The translations under genes and the position numbers were made by a program. A DNA stretch of 64,000 nt from Monodelphis domestica. Taxonomy: Eukaryota; Chordata; Mammalia; Didelphimorphia; Didelphidae. Below are positions 38,201-44,783 of this stretch, piece by piece. The stretch is from positions 183,253,309 to 183,317,308 of the forward strand of contig NC_077228.1 in assembly GCF_027887165.1 (NCBI RefSeq). The letters run 5' to 3'. Under the pieces are notes generated by a model. The model was not told the DNA's origin and made no database searches. It saw nothing but the letters and a program-made list of their open reading frames with translations. Position 1 is the first letter of the stretch, and each line of letters starts with the position of its first letter.

Positions 38201-41200
38201 TGCTAATTCTTTATTTTACATAGACATTTTTTATCATGGGAAGGAAAGTCCATTTACTCCTAAGCTTTTTAGTGTCTTTAAAATAGATTTTTATAAATAG
38301 CTTTTGTTTTTACATAACCTACATTTACTGTTTCTTATTCTTCCCCCTATCATAGAGCTATGCCATGTAACAATTTTTTTAAACACGAAAAATTGCAGTA
38401 AAACTAATCAATATAGAAAGAAAACCTTGATGTTATAAACAATGTTACACACTCACACCCTAGTGTCTTTTCATAGTTCCTTGGTATTTTGTTCTTTACT
38501 TTGCAACATTTATTTTCCTGTGTTTTGGTACATTGTTGTCATTATATATATTATTTTCTTGGCTCTGCTTACTTTGTATCAGTTTATGTAACTCTTTCCA
38601 TACTTGTCTGTATTTGTTATGCTTAGCATATCTCCTTGCCCAGTAAGATTCTAATCTATTCAGGCAACTCTGTTTAGCCTCAATTGATGGGCATCTACTT
38701 TCTTTCCAGTTCTTTGCTAACACAGAAAATATTGCTATAAATATTTGGGTAGAGATAGAGCCTTTGTCAGTTTTGTCAATGTCATTGTCATCTTTTGAAT
38801 ACTTCAATATTTTCTTTTTAAAATACTGTAATGCAGAAAACTGTTGTTTTTTTTTTTTCAGAACAGGAAAAGAAACCTAGAACATCTAGTAAGTATAAGC
38901 AGCTTCTGTATCTCTTGTTTCTTCTCCCCAACCCCAAATACAAACTTAAGTGCCGTAAGTTTGGCTCTTGACTCCAAAGCCTGGCTCTCTTTAATAACTT
39001 TATGATATGGCCGATCTCCTTATTTCTTGTCCCCCATCAAATCACATCCAGTATCTCTCTAGGGGTTTTGAATAGAAAAGATCCATGTAGTTGGGACCAG
39101 ATAGGATTTTCCTTGGGCATTTCATGTGTGTTTCAATGATTTAAACCAAAGTTATTATCATTATTATTTTAAACCCTTACCTTCCGTCTTAGAGTCAATA
39201 CTGTATATTGGCTCCAAGGCAGAAGAGTGGTAAGGGCTAGGCAAATGGAGTTTAAGCGACTTGCCCAGGGTCACACAGCTGGGAAGTGTCTGAGACCAGG
39301 ACCTCCCATTTCTAGGCCTGACTCTCAATCCACTGAACCACCCAGTGGGTCCCCCCGCCCCAATTATTTTTGAAAATCAGATAAGGAGGGAGTTGACCAA
39401 GTCCTGCACTGCCCTTTCTACATATCACCAACTTAATTTTCTCCTTACTCAGCCCCTGTTCCTGCAGCGACCCCCAGCCAGAAACCTAGCCTGGGAACCA
39501 TGCCAGACTTGGCAGATTTAAAAACAGCCCTCTCAGATAGTAAGTTCTTTTGGGAATGGGGAGGTGTGTGCTTTTGACTCTTGAATTTTGAAGATCTCCT
39601 CCTGAGTTTATTTTAAAAAGATGACAGTTTTCTCCTCTGTAGCTACAGAAAAAGGTGCGGCTGCCTTACCAAAGAACTCACCGACTCGGAAGACACAAAT
39701 ACTAGAAACCTTCTTAGCAAAATCCAGACCAGAGCTCCTGCAATGTAAGTACCATTATCAATAAAGGAAATCCCCAGGATTGTAGGATGTATAGCTGGGA
39801 AATCCCCTGGAGATGATCTCATCCACCTCTTCATTCCCTGTACCCCTGCCCCCATTTTGTAAATGGGAAAAATGAGGTGCAGGGAGGGATCTCGTAGGAT
39901 TATATAGTTAGAGTTAGAAGGGATTTCAGAGATCATCTAGTCCAAACTCCTTTATTTTACAGAGAAGGGAAGAGATCTGATCCCATACTCTGGTTCCAAA
40001 TACAGGTCTCTTTCCACTATACCATACTGCCTTTCACTCATGCCATATCTCATTTCATTCCATATGAATGGTTACTGGGCTTATTAGTATCAGCAACAAA
40101 GAAGTGTTCATTTATTAATGATGGGTAGAAGAAAAATGTTACCAATTCTGGGCCTAATATATGTTGTCCCCAAATGTAGGCTGTGTCCCCCAAATGATAT
40201 CTTTAGAAAACACCTTTTAAAACTCTTACCTTCTGTTTTTATCAGTTCTGAGACAGAAGAGAACCAAGGGCTAGGCAGTCAGGGTTTAATGACTTGCCAG
40301 ATGTCTTTAGGGAAGAGAAGCATGAAGGAAAAAGCAGCATAAAATTACTGTGGTAAAAAAATAGTCTTTTAAAATTATTTTTTGTTATATTTTAATCATT
40401 ACTTCTCTCCTTTTTGGAGTGGTACACTAAAGATAAACACTCACTCTGGATTTCAATTCTAGCTTTGTGACCTTGGACAAGTCACTTAACTACCTAAGAC
40501 CTTAGTTTCTTCATCTGTAAAATAAGAACAAGATATCCTCCAATGTCCCTTCCAACTCAAGATCTAAGATTCTAAGATCTTCGTCCCTTTCATTGTTATT
40601 TTCTTAGATTTAGAGTTGGAAGGGACCTTGAAAAGGCAACTAGTCCAATTCCTTCATTTTATAGATGAAGAACTAAGGCAATGGCTTTTCAAGAGCATGA
40701 AAATAGTTAGATGGCTGAGTCAGGATTTGAACTCAAGTCTTCCAACTCCAAATTCAGTGTTCTTTCCACTCTGCTAAATTGATTCTTACCTCAGTTGCTG
40801 TAGCTAAGACCCACTGACTGATATGAATTAGATTTTTGAGCAAGATCCAGACTATACTTAGACTAGTAAAATATTATCTCCATTTTACAAATAAAATTAA
40901 GGTCCTCCTTACAAATACTCTGCAAATGTGCAAATTCCCCACCCAGCTCTCCAGCCTCAGCAGCCACCTCAGCTGGCAGCCCAGGTGAAGGGTCGAGAGA
41001 TCCTGATAGCTTCCTGTTTGGCTGCCGTTTCCCCCAAGCAACGGAAGCAGGTGCTGGGAGAATGTTTGTTTCGATTGATTCAAACCACACACAGTAGTCT
41101 AGCAGGGAAGCTCACAGGGATGCTGCTAGAATTGGATAATTCAGAAATTCTGCACTTGCTGGAGTCTCCAGAATCCCTCCATTCAAAGGTGAAGGAAGCT

Positions 41201-44200
41201 ATTGCAGTGTTACAAGCTCATCATGCTAAAAAGAAGATGATGATGATGACGACGACGTAAGCAGCTCTCCAGGTGTCTCTTAGACCAGAAACACCAGATA
41301 CTCTGAAGCTAAACAGTCCCTTCATTAAGTATTCCCTCAACACGTGGAAGCCTCTTCCTGATACTCCAGACCAAATAGGAGATGGTAGAAGCTGCTGCCA
41401 TTCTGTATGTTTTTTCTTTGGGGGAAAAATCAATTTGAAAGATCAATTTTTCAAAACCTAAAAAGTTTTTCAGTGCTCAAAATGGTGTGTGGCCTGGGCC
41501 CTGTTAACCTTCAATTCAATGATTTAATTTTTCTCTTCTAAAAGAGCTTGTCTGGAAGCAATTTTGTTTAGGTTTTATCTGAAGGATCCAATTTATGGAG
41601 TCTGGAAAAAGTGTTTCTCAATAAAGAAGTAAAACCTTAAAAAAAAAAAGTCTTAAGTAGTTTACCCAGAATTAATCAGCCAGTCAGTAAATATTTATTA
41701 AGCTCTGGGGATGCAAAAAAAAAAAAGGCACAAAGAGCTTACATTCTCTATGTATTATACTGGTAGTTGATACTCAAACCTAAAGTTAATAATAATAATA
41801 AAAACCATAGATAGGATTTACAAGTGACTTATAATGCCTCTTGGTTTTGTGGGTATTTAAATTAATTAACTAAATTAAATTAAATAAATTAACTAAATAT
41901 TATATTTTATAATGTTTTATTAATAATAACTAAAACAAAAGAACTGCCTGACGTCAGCCCGGTCACAGGTTCAAAAGAGGATGAAGGAGGAGTTACAGTC
42001 ACTTAAATACAATCATGCAAAATGTGGGGACACAGGAAAATGGAATTTTGGGAAATACTAAGGGACTTCTGGGGGATGAAGTTCAAAGGCTCCAAATCTC
42101 CATTTGTACAGTTTTCATAATAACCTTGTGACATAGGTATTATTATTATTATTATTATTACACATACATACACATATATATATACTATATTAAATATATA
42201 ATATACAAGTTTCCCTTCTGCATTGCAATTTTCCTCATTGTAAAGCTTTGATATATTGGGAGTTGGCATAAGAAATTAAACTCAGGGGGCAACTGAGCCA
42301 CTCTGTGGATTGAGAGCCAGGCCTAGAGACTGGAGGTCCTGGGTTCAAATTTGGACTCAGCTACTTCCTAGCTGTGTGACCCTGGGCAAGTCACTTAACC
42401 ACCATTGCCCAGCCCTTACTGTTGTTCTGCCTTGAAACCAAAGCACACCATTGATTCTAAGGCAGAAGGTAAGGGTTTAAAAAACAAAAAGAATTTTGGA
42501 GGAGTCTTACAGATGTTGCAGACAACAAATAAAGGCATAGTACACAATATTGAAAAAATTTAGAAACTCCAAAATTTATAAAATATGTATATAGTATTGT
42601 ATAATATCGATAGATTTTATCTTTTAATCTACATATAGATAAATTTTGTTCGAGTTAAAAAAGTAAAAAGTTAAAGTTTGTAAAAAAAGCAAAAGCCAGC
42701 AGATGTGAAAGACTAGAAATGTTAACATTAATTTATATATAGTCCATAGCCAAATACTTAACCCAAATTTTACAATAAGGCACTCTAAACATCCCATAAA
42801 AGAAAAAGAAAAAATTCAGACTTGTTCTCTGGTATGAAGTTAGGGCCAATGATTTTATGCAGATTTTCCAGTTTGTGGGGGCCCTATGCCTCTAACATCC
42901 ATGATGTGTTAGGGATGCCTATGTATTATATATATATGTATATGTATGTGTATATGTATATGGAGAGTACAAATATATAATATATATAAGTATAAAAATA
43001 GTTTATTTCACAAATATATATGTGTATGCACCCAGACATACAAAAAAGTATGCCATAATACGTGTAGAGCTTTTTATAAGCATAGCTCTAGCTACTGTTA
43101 CTATCCCTAGTTTATAGATGAGAGAACTGAAGAATTCTTTTTTTTAACTGTTACCTTCTGTTTTAGAATCAATACTATATTATTTCTAAGGCAGAAGAGT
43201 GGTAAGGGCTATGCAATGGGGGTTAAAGGACTTGCCCAAGGTCCCACAGCTAGCAAGTGTCTGAGGCTGGATTTGAACCCAGGATCTCCTGCCTTGAGGC
43301 CTGGCTCTATTCACTGAGCTGTCCCTTGAAGTTAAGAATTGAAGTGATTTTCCCAGGATCACACAACTCTTCGGTGTCTCAAACAGGCTTTAATCTTGGA
43401 TCTTCCTGACACCAACTCGGATGATTGGTTCACTCCCCCTAGATTCATGGCACAGTACCAAGTCCATTCTCTCTAGGAGCGAAAAATCTAATATTTGCTT
43501 GGTGGGGAGTGATAATGGAAAGCGCTCTGAATTGTCTTGGTGATCTAGGCTTGAATCTTGATGCTATTGCTTACCTTGGACCACTAGCTTCCCTTCTTTG
43601 GGCTTCAATAACTAATAATAACGATAATAGTAGCTAACGTTTATATGGGAAGTAGATGCTATTAATATTCCCATTTTACAGATGAAAAAACTGGGACAAA
43701 AAGAGGTTAAGTGATTTTTCCCAGGGCCACCTAGCTGGGAAGTGTAAGAACAGTTTTGAATTCAAATCTTTCTGACTCAGCCCAGCACTCCAAAATAAAA
43801 CAAAGTGATTGGCTTAGATGATCTTTTCTTTTCTTTTTTCTTTCTCCTCTCCCCTCCCCTTCCCTCCCTTTTTCTCCCCTCCCCTTCTCTCCCCTCTCCC
43901 CTCTACTCCACTCCACCTCAGTCCTCCCAATCTTCAGAAGTGATGCTCCATCCACTTATATATTCCCCTTATAAAGCATGGAGAAGTTAAAAAAAAGTGC
44001 CAGGTAATTTTAGGTCAGGTTTCTGGGTAAATATATTGAGGATAAAGAAAGGTGTGTAATTGGGAATGAGGATGGGAATGGTAAAGCACTCTTCGGAGGT
44101 CAGCGTGGAAGAGCTTCATCAAAGGTGGGTGATTTCAAGGGGTATCTGATGCTAGAAGAAGGGATGAACAGGTAGAGATGGGAAGATAAAGTTGAGACTA

Positions 44201-44783
44201 CTTTCAGTTTTTTGTTTGCATCCTCCATATCCAAGGGTCTTGTCTTTCTCTAGATGCTACTCAAGTGGTTCTGGATTTCAACACTGCCCACAACAAAGTG
44301 GCTTTGTCGGAGAATTACACTGTCGCATCTGTGGCCACAGTCCCCCAGAATTACCGACCCCATCCCCAGAGATTCACTTTTTGCTCTCAGGTGCTGGGTC
44401 TGCATGGTTATAAGAGGGGAGTCCACTACTGGGAGGTGGAGCTGCAGAAGAACACATTCTGTGGCATTGGCATTTGCTACGCCAGCATGGATCGCCAGGG
44501 TCCTGACAGCCGCCTGGGCCGCAACAACTCCTCCTGGTGTGTGGAGTGGTTCAATACCAAGATCTCCACCTGGCACAATGATGTGGAGAAAAACCTGCCC
44601 CTTACCAAGGCCACCAGGATTGGCGTGCTCCTGAATTGCGACGATGGCTTTGTCATTTTCTTTGCCATCACAGACAAAGTCAGCCTGATCTACAAGTACA
44701 AGGTGGAATTTTCAGAGGTGGTGTACCCTGCCTTTTGGGTATTCTCGAGTGGCACCACTCTCTCCATTTGCTCCCTGAAATAA
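16646..44783 (+). CDS. TRIM25: TRIM25 (ten-exon gene), E3 ubiquitin/ISG15 ligase
   Basis: Joined exons: 16646-17272, 20809-20904, 23601-23834, 30203-30374, 35437-35514, 35640-35705, 38862-38888, 39453-39539, 39643-39744 and 44254-44783. They give 2019 coding bases and 672 residues with no stop or frameshift; human TRIM25 is about 630. Order: RING C3HC4 (Cys12, 15, 27, His29, Cys32, 35, 49, 52), B-box 1 (about 117-144), B-box 2 (about 167-196), coiled coil (about 210-345), linker (about 346-495), PRY-SPRY (497-672). The family adds ubiquitin to RIG-I CARDs and acts with ZAP in the cytoplasm; RNA binding involves the coiled coil/SPRY and linker. Identity rests on the [13 protein letters not shown] and [13 protein letters not shown] segments and on exon lengths (96 and 234 nt). 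All introns are GT-AG. The extra length against human is in the linker. Confidence 0.96.
17950..18150 (-). repeat. WSINE1-like SINE, old copy
   Basis: Poly-T head followed by a diverged antisense body ('gtgacccagctagaaagtgtccgaggtcacatttgaaccc'). Confidence 0.75.
18480..18675. repeat. CT-rich simple sequence tract
   Basis: Almost pure pyrimidine on the + strand ('tctccctctctctcttccctc...'). The purine-strand reading frames here (Glu/Arg/Lys runs) are by-products of the repeat. Confidence 0.9.
18756..18960 (-). repeat. WSINE1-like SINE, well preserved
   Basis: Full antisense copy from 'tttttttttaaacccttaccttccgtcttggagtcaatactgtg' to 'actgagctacccagctgccccc'. A good reference copy for the family in this window. 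Confidence 0.9.
20809..20904 (+). CDS. TRIM25: TRIM25 exon 2: start of coiled coil
   Basis: Residues 210-241, 96 nt, the size of this exon across TRIM genes. Acceptor 'tttttaattgcag', donor CAG|GTAAAT, phase 0 on both sides. Heptad-like spacing of hydrophobic residues with many Lys ([20 protein letters not shown]). Confidence 0.93.
20958..22519 (-). mobile_element. 5'-truncated L1, antisense to TRIM25
   Basis: Poly-T head at 20958, L1 3'UTR, then the C-terminal part of ORF2 on the minus strand (frames at 21230-21865 and 21930-22547, separated by stop/frame changes). A perfect 15-bp duplication GATGTCTATCTTTCT at 20943-20957 and 22520-22534 fixes the ends. It lacks the reverse transcriptase core. 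Confidence 0.95.
22630..22830 (-). repeat. WSINE1-like SINE, old copy
   Basis: 'ttttttttttaacctttaccttctgttttacaatcc...cccaggacctcctccctccaggcctggctctctatg', diverged antisense copy. Confidence 0.7.
23601..23834 (+). CDS. TRIM25: TRIM25 exon 3: main coiled coil
   Basis: Residues 242-319, 234 nt, again the canonical TRIM exon length. Strongly charged helix with [14 protein letters not shown] and [18 protein letters not shown], as in TRIM25 dimerisation coiled coils. Acceptor 'gatcacttag', donor GAG|GTGAGT, phase 0. Confidence 0.95.
24530..24725 (+). repeat. MIR
   Basis: 'cctcagtttccttacctgtaaaatgagaataatagcatctaaatcccatggttgttgtgaggataaaatgagataat' is the classic MIR 3' half. Confidence 0.85.
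24728..24950 (-). repeat. MIR/MAR-type CORE-SINE
   Basis: 'ttgttgttcagtcatatctgactcttcatgaccacatttggagttttcttggcaaagatgctagaatgg', antisense; same family as 15545-15715. Confidence 0.75.
24970..25620 (-). mobile_element. Old L1 fragment
   Basis: Antisense words such as 'attcatagctccaccagcagcatattagtatg' and 'gatgtgagatgaagcctcagagttgtttt' correspond to 21700-21830 of the younger L1 in this window, but with much more divergence and no open frame. Confidence 0.75.
25621..25790 (+). repeat. SINE fragment
   Basis: 'gtgtcaggcttagttcagatggacctgggttcaaatttgtcctcagatgtgtgcgcttaggcaagtcacttgaccc' is a diverged sense SINE with an A-rich end. Confidence 0.55.
26552..27025 (-). repeat. WSINE1-like SINE split by a ~255-bp insert
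   Basis: The antisense SINE stops at '...agggtcatgtgactag' (near 26677) and resumes at 'ctaggaagtatctgaggacagatttgaatcc' (near 26937). CTAG appears on both sides of the insert, which begins TGTAAGATTAAAA. The insert's family is unknown to me; an LTR is possible. Confidence 0.65.
27690..27890 (+). repeat. L2-like LINE fragment
   Basis: 'atgatttcatggcaaatgagctgaggcttgaaggaagtcaagg' matches the pattern of L2 3' regions. Highly diverged. Confidence 0.4.
27890..28330 (-). mobile_element. Old L1 3' fragment
   Basis: 'cattgttcttctggttctacttcattctgtatttctttaagcatttgtcatttcata' parallels the antisense L1 text 'gttctgctcctttcgctctgcatcacttcctggagg' at a large distance. Low coding potential. Confidence 0.5.
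28429..29122 (-). mobile_element. 5'-truncated L1, antisense, young
   Basis: Poly-T head, L1 3'UTR and the last about 100 codons of ORF2 on the minus strand. A perfect 14-bp duplication AGGGAATAGCATTC at 28415-28428 and 29123-29136 brackets it. Close in sequence to the L1s at 4223 and 20958. Confidence 0.95.
29755..29935. mobile_element. hAT-like transposon fragment
   Basis: Right part reads 'ggcatggcacacagtttctaaaaggtttgccatcactgctg'; the complement gives the 'cagtgatggcaaacctttt' start typical of some mammalian hAT elements. The other end is not clear. Confidence 0.35.
30203..30374 (+). CDS. TRIM25: TRIM25 exon 4: end of coiled coil
   Basis: Residues 320-376 plus one base. Begins KASKLQ, as TRIM25 does. 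In many TRIMs a 23-nt exon precedes; here KASKL and what follows lie in one 172-nt exon. Acceptor 'tttgttttag', donor CAG|GTAATT; leaves in phase 1, which starts the run of phase-1 exons. Confidence 0.92.
30600..31020 (-). mobile_element. Old L1 3' fragment
   Basis: 'cttttggtcctgttcacttcagtctgcatcagtttataaaaagtcttccaagatttctctggaactc' is the antisense of the L1 ORF2 end/3'UTR. No intact frame. Confidence 0.6.
31040..33400. mobile_element. Ancient CR1/L3-like LINE relic
   Basis: Words such as 'ggttgccctcctctggacactgtag...tctttcttaagctgtagcagcagacactgcacacagtattctggatgaag' and 'ccaaatcattgataaagatgttaaa' fit my memory of the CR1/L3 family. No open frame survives. Interrupted by a SINE at 32040-32238. 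Orientation and exact ends are not resolvable by eye. Confidence 0.5.
32040..32238 (-). repeat. WSINE1-like SINE
   Basis: Antisense copy; CATTGAAAA before (about 32033-32041) and after (about 32233-32241) is the target duplication. It lies within the CR1/L3-like relic and is much younger. Confidence 0.8.
33425..33655 (-). repeat. MIR/MAR-type CORE-SINE, nearly full
   Basis: 'ttattgttattgagtcctgtctgactcttccagg...gaggaaactgaggcaaacatggttaagtgacttgcc...ctctatccattgtaccaccaagct', antisense. Confidence 0.75.
34630..35270 (+). repeat. L2-like LINE segment
   Basis: 'cagacatttattaagcatctgctcagtgccaggcaatgggcaaagtgc' and 'tcctctcaaggagcttagagtttaacaaggg' are L2 3' words; a second similar start at 34638 suggests two copies. 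Confidence 0.6.
35437..35514 (+). CDS. TRIM25: TRIM25 exon 5: linker
   Basis: 78 nt, phase 1 in and out, 26 residues ([20 protein letters not shown]...). Low-complexity, Ser/Pro and basic, as expected of the disordered L2 linker. I do not see a clear human counterpart, so it may belong to the extra linker length of this lineage. Acceptor 'ttttggaatag', donor GTAAGT. Confidence 0.8.
35640..35705 (+). CDS. TRIM25: TRIM25 exon 6: linker
   Basis: 66 nt, phase 1 in and out, 22 residues rich in Lys, Gln and Gly. Only 125 bases separate it from exon 5. Strong donor AGA|GTAAGT. The linker carries the lysine-rich RNA-binding patch in human; here Lys residues are spread over exons 6 and 7. Confidence 0.8.
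35706..38861 (+). other. TRIM25 intron 6
   Basis: AT-rich, with an old antisense L1 over much of 37040-38820 and an L1-free stretch before it that shows no exon-like frame. A C10 homopolymer lies at about 37081-37091. Confidence 0.75.
37040..38820 (-). mobile_element. Old L1 ORF2, degraded
   Basis: The minus-strand frame at 37716-38099 keeps a recognisable '[13 protein letters not shown]' block of the reverse transcriptase, and 38496-38807 keeps the C-terminal '[17 protein letters not shown]' block. The pieces around them contain stops and deletions, so this is a much older insertion than the three L1s with clean target duplications. Confidence 0.75.
38862..38888 (+). CDS. TRIM25: TRIM25 exon 7: 27-nt microexon
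   Basis: Nine residues (KQEKKPRTS) with phase 1 on both sides. It is bounded by a long T run plus CAG (acceptor) and CTA|GTAAGT (donor). Its basic content and position match the lysine patch of the human linker. Because the exon is so short the call rests on the splice sites, the phase and the match in character. Confidence 0.75.
38889..39452 (+). other. TRIM25 intron 7
   Basis: Short phase 1 intron with an antisense WSINE1-like SINE at 39165-39360. Ends with a good pyrimidine tract and CTCAG. Confidence 0.8.
39165..39360 (-). repeat. WSINE1-like SINE
   Basis: Antisense copy 'ttttaaacccttaccttccgtcttagagtcaatactg...accacccagtgggtccccccgccc'; a short internal deletion removes the 'ccagatttgaaccta' part. 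Confidence 0.85.
39453..39539 (+). CDS. TRIM25: TRIM25 exon 8: linker, Pro-rich
   Basis: 87 nt, phase 1 in and out, 29 residues: [15 protein letters not shown] followed by [13 protein letters not shown]. Matches the human segment with 'PPPVPALP...LVDLK' in kind and place. Donor ATA|GTAAGT. Confidence 0.9.
39643..39744 (+). CDS. TRIM25: TRIM25 exon 9: end of linker
   Basis: 102 nt, phase 1 in and out, 34 residues ending [14 protein letters not shown], a near-invariant TRIM25 segment just before PRY. The last T joins AT of exon 10 to make the Tyr that starts the PRY-SPRY unit. Donor AAT|GTAAGTA, a very strong site. Confidence 0.95.
39780..40790. repeat. Cluster of MIR-like CORE-SINE fragments
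   Basis: Recurrent phrases 'catctagtccaaactcctttattttacagagaagg', 'ttgtgaccttggacaagtcacttaactac' and 'tccaattccttcattttatagatgaagaactaaggc' mark at least three old CORE-SINE pieces in both orientations. Confidence 0.6.
40870..41700 (-). repeat. MIR split by the PABPC retrocopy
   Basis: 'ctccattttacaaataaaattaagg' on the left and 'gtcttaagtagtttacccagaattaatcagcc' on the right read on from one to the other as the antisense MIR 'cattttacagatgaggaaactgagg...ttaagtgacttgcccagggtcacacagc'. The retrocopy sits between. Confidence 0.65.
40901..41650 (+). pseudogene. 5'-truncated PABPC-family retrocopy with intact MLLE domain frame
   Basis: An open frame from about 40901 to the TAA at 41258-41260 matches the C-terminus of cytoplasmic poly(A)-binding protein: YKYSANV (the conserved tract before the domain), then about 75 residues of PABC/MLLE including [10 protein letters not shown], the signature MLLE at 41120-41131, and [20 protein letters not shown]. 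'LQAHHAKK' and 'LIQTxHSxLAGK' favour PABPC4 as source. It has no introns, AATAAA at 41620-41625, and an A tract at 41639-41649, as a processed copy should. Several MLLE-core residues differ from the usual protein, and the natural C-terminal tail is replaced by Met/Thr codons from a (GATGAC)-like run before the stop. RNA recognition motifs are absent. No clean target duplication was found. Confidence 0.88.
41660..41760 (+). repeat. L2-like fragment
   Basis: 'cagtcagtaaatatttattaagctctggggatgcaaaaa...ggcacaaagagcttacattctct'. Confidence 0.5.
42135..42210. repeat. (ATT)n and TA-rich microsatellite
   Basis: Eight ATT units then 'cacatacatacacatatatatatac', followed by TA-rich sequence. Confidence 0.85.
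42281..42490 (+). repeat. WSINE1-like SINE
   Basis: Sense copy 'gggggcaactgagccactctgtggattgagagccaggcctagagac...gcagaaggtaagggtttaaaaa'. Confidence 0.85.
42925..43010. repeat. TA/TG-rich microsatellite
   Basis: 'tatatatatatgtatatgtatgtgtatatgtatatgg' and similar. Confidence 0.8.
43137..43330 (-). repeat. WSINE1-like SINE
   Basis: Antisense copy with T-rich head and 'gttaaaggacttgcccaaggtcccacagctagcaagtgtctgaggc'. Confidence 0.8.
43640..43760 (-). repeat. MIR fragment
   Basis: 'attaatattcccattttacagatgaaaaaactgggacaaaaagaggttaagtgatttttcccagggccacctagctggg'. Confidence 0.75.
43825..43925. repeat. CT-rich simple tract
   Basis: Pyrimidine-only stretch 'cttttctttttctttctcctctcccctcccc'. It lies about 330 bases before exon 10 and could influence splicing, though nothing shows that here. 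Confidence 0.85.
44254..44783 (+). CDS. TRIM25: TRIM25 exon 10: PRY-SPRY domain and stop
   Basis: Residues 497-672. [20 protein letters not shown] opens PRY. The SPRY part has [48 protein letters not shown] and [14 protein letters not shown], all strongly TRIM25-like. This unit contacts RIG-I CARDs and RNA in the known proteins. Ends ICSLK then TAA at 44781-44783. Acceptor 'tctttctctag'. Cysteine count and spacing look ordinary. Confidence 0.97.

Larger units (their letters stand above)
39745..44253 (+). other. TRIM25 intron 9
   Basis: Phase 1 intron of 4.5 kb. Contains MIR-like pieces (39780-40030, 40440-40500, 40620-40790), the PABPC-family retrocopy (40901-41650), AT microsatellites (42135-42210, 42925-43010), a sense SINE (42281-42490), an antisense SINE (43137-43330), a MIR (43640-43760) and a CT tract (43825-43925). 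Confidence 0.8.

Noticed and set aside
40947..41256. PABPC segment as a normal internal cassette exon of TRIM25.
   Set aside because: Entry phase is 1 but exit phase is 2, so the SPRY would be out of frame; only use as a terminal exon remains possible.
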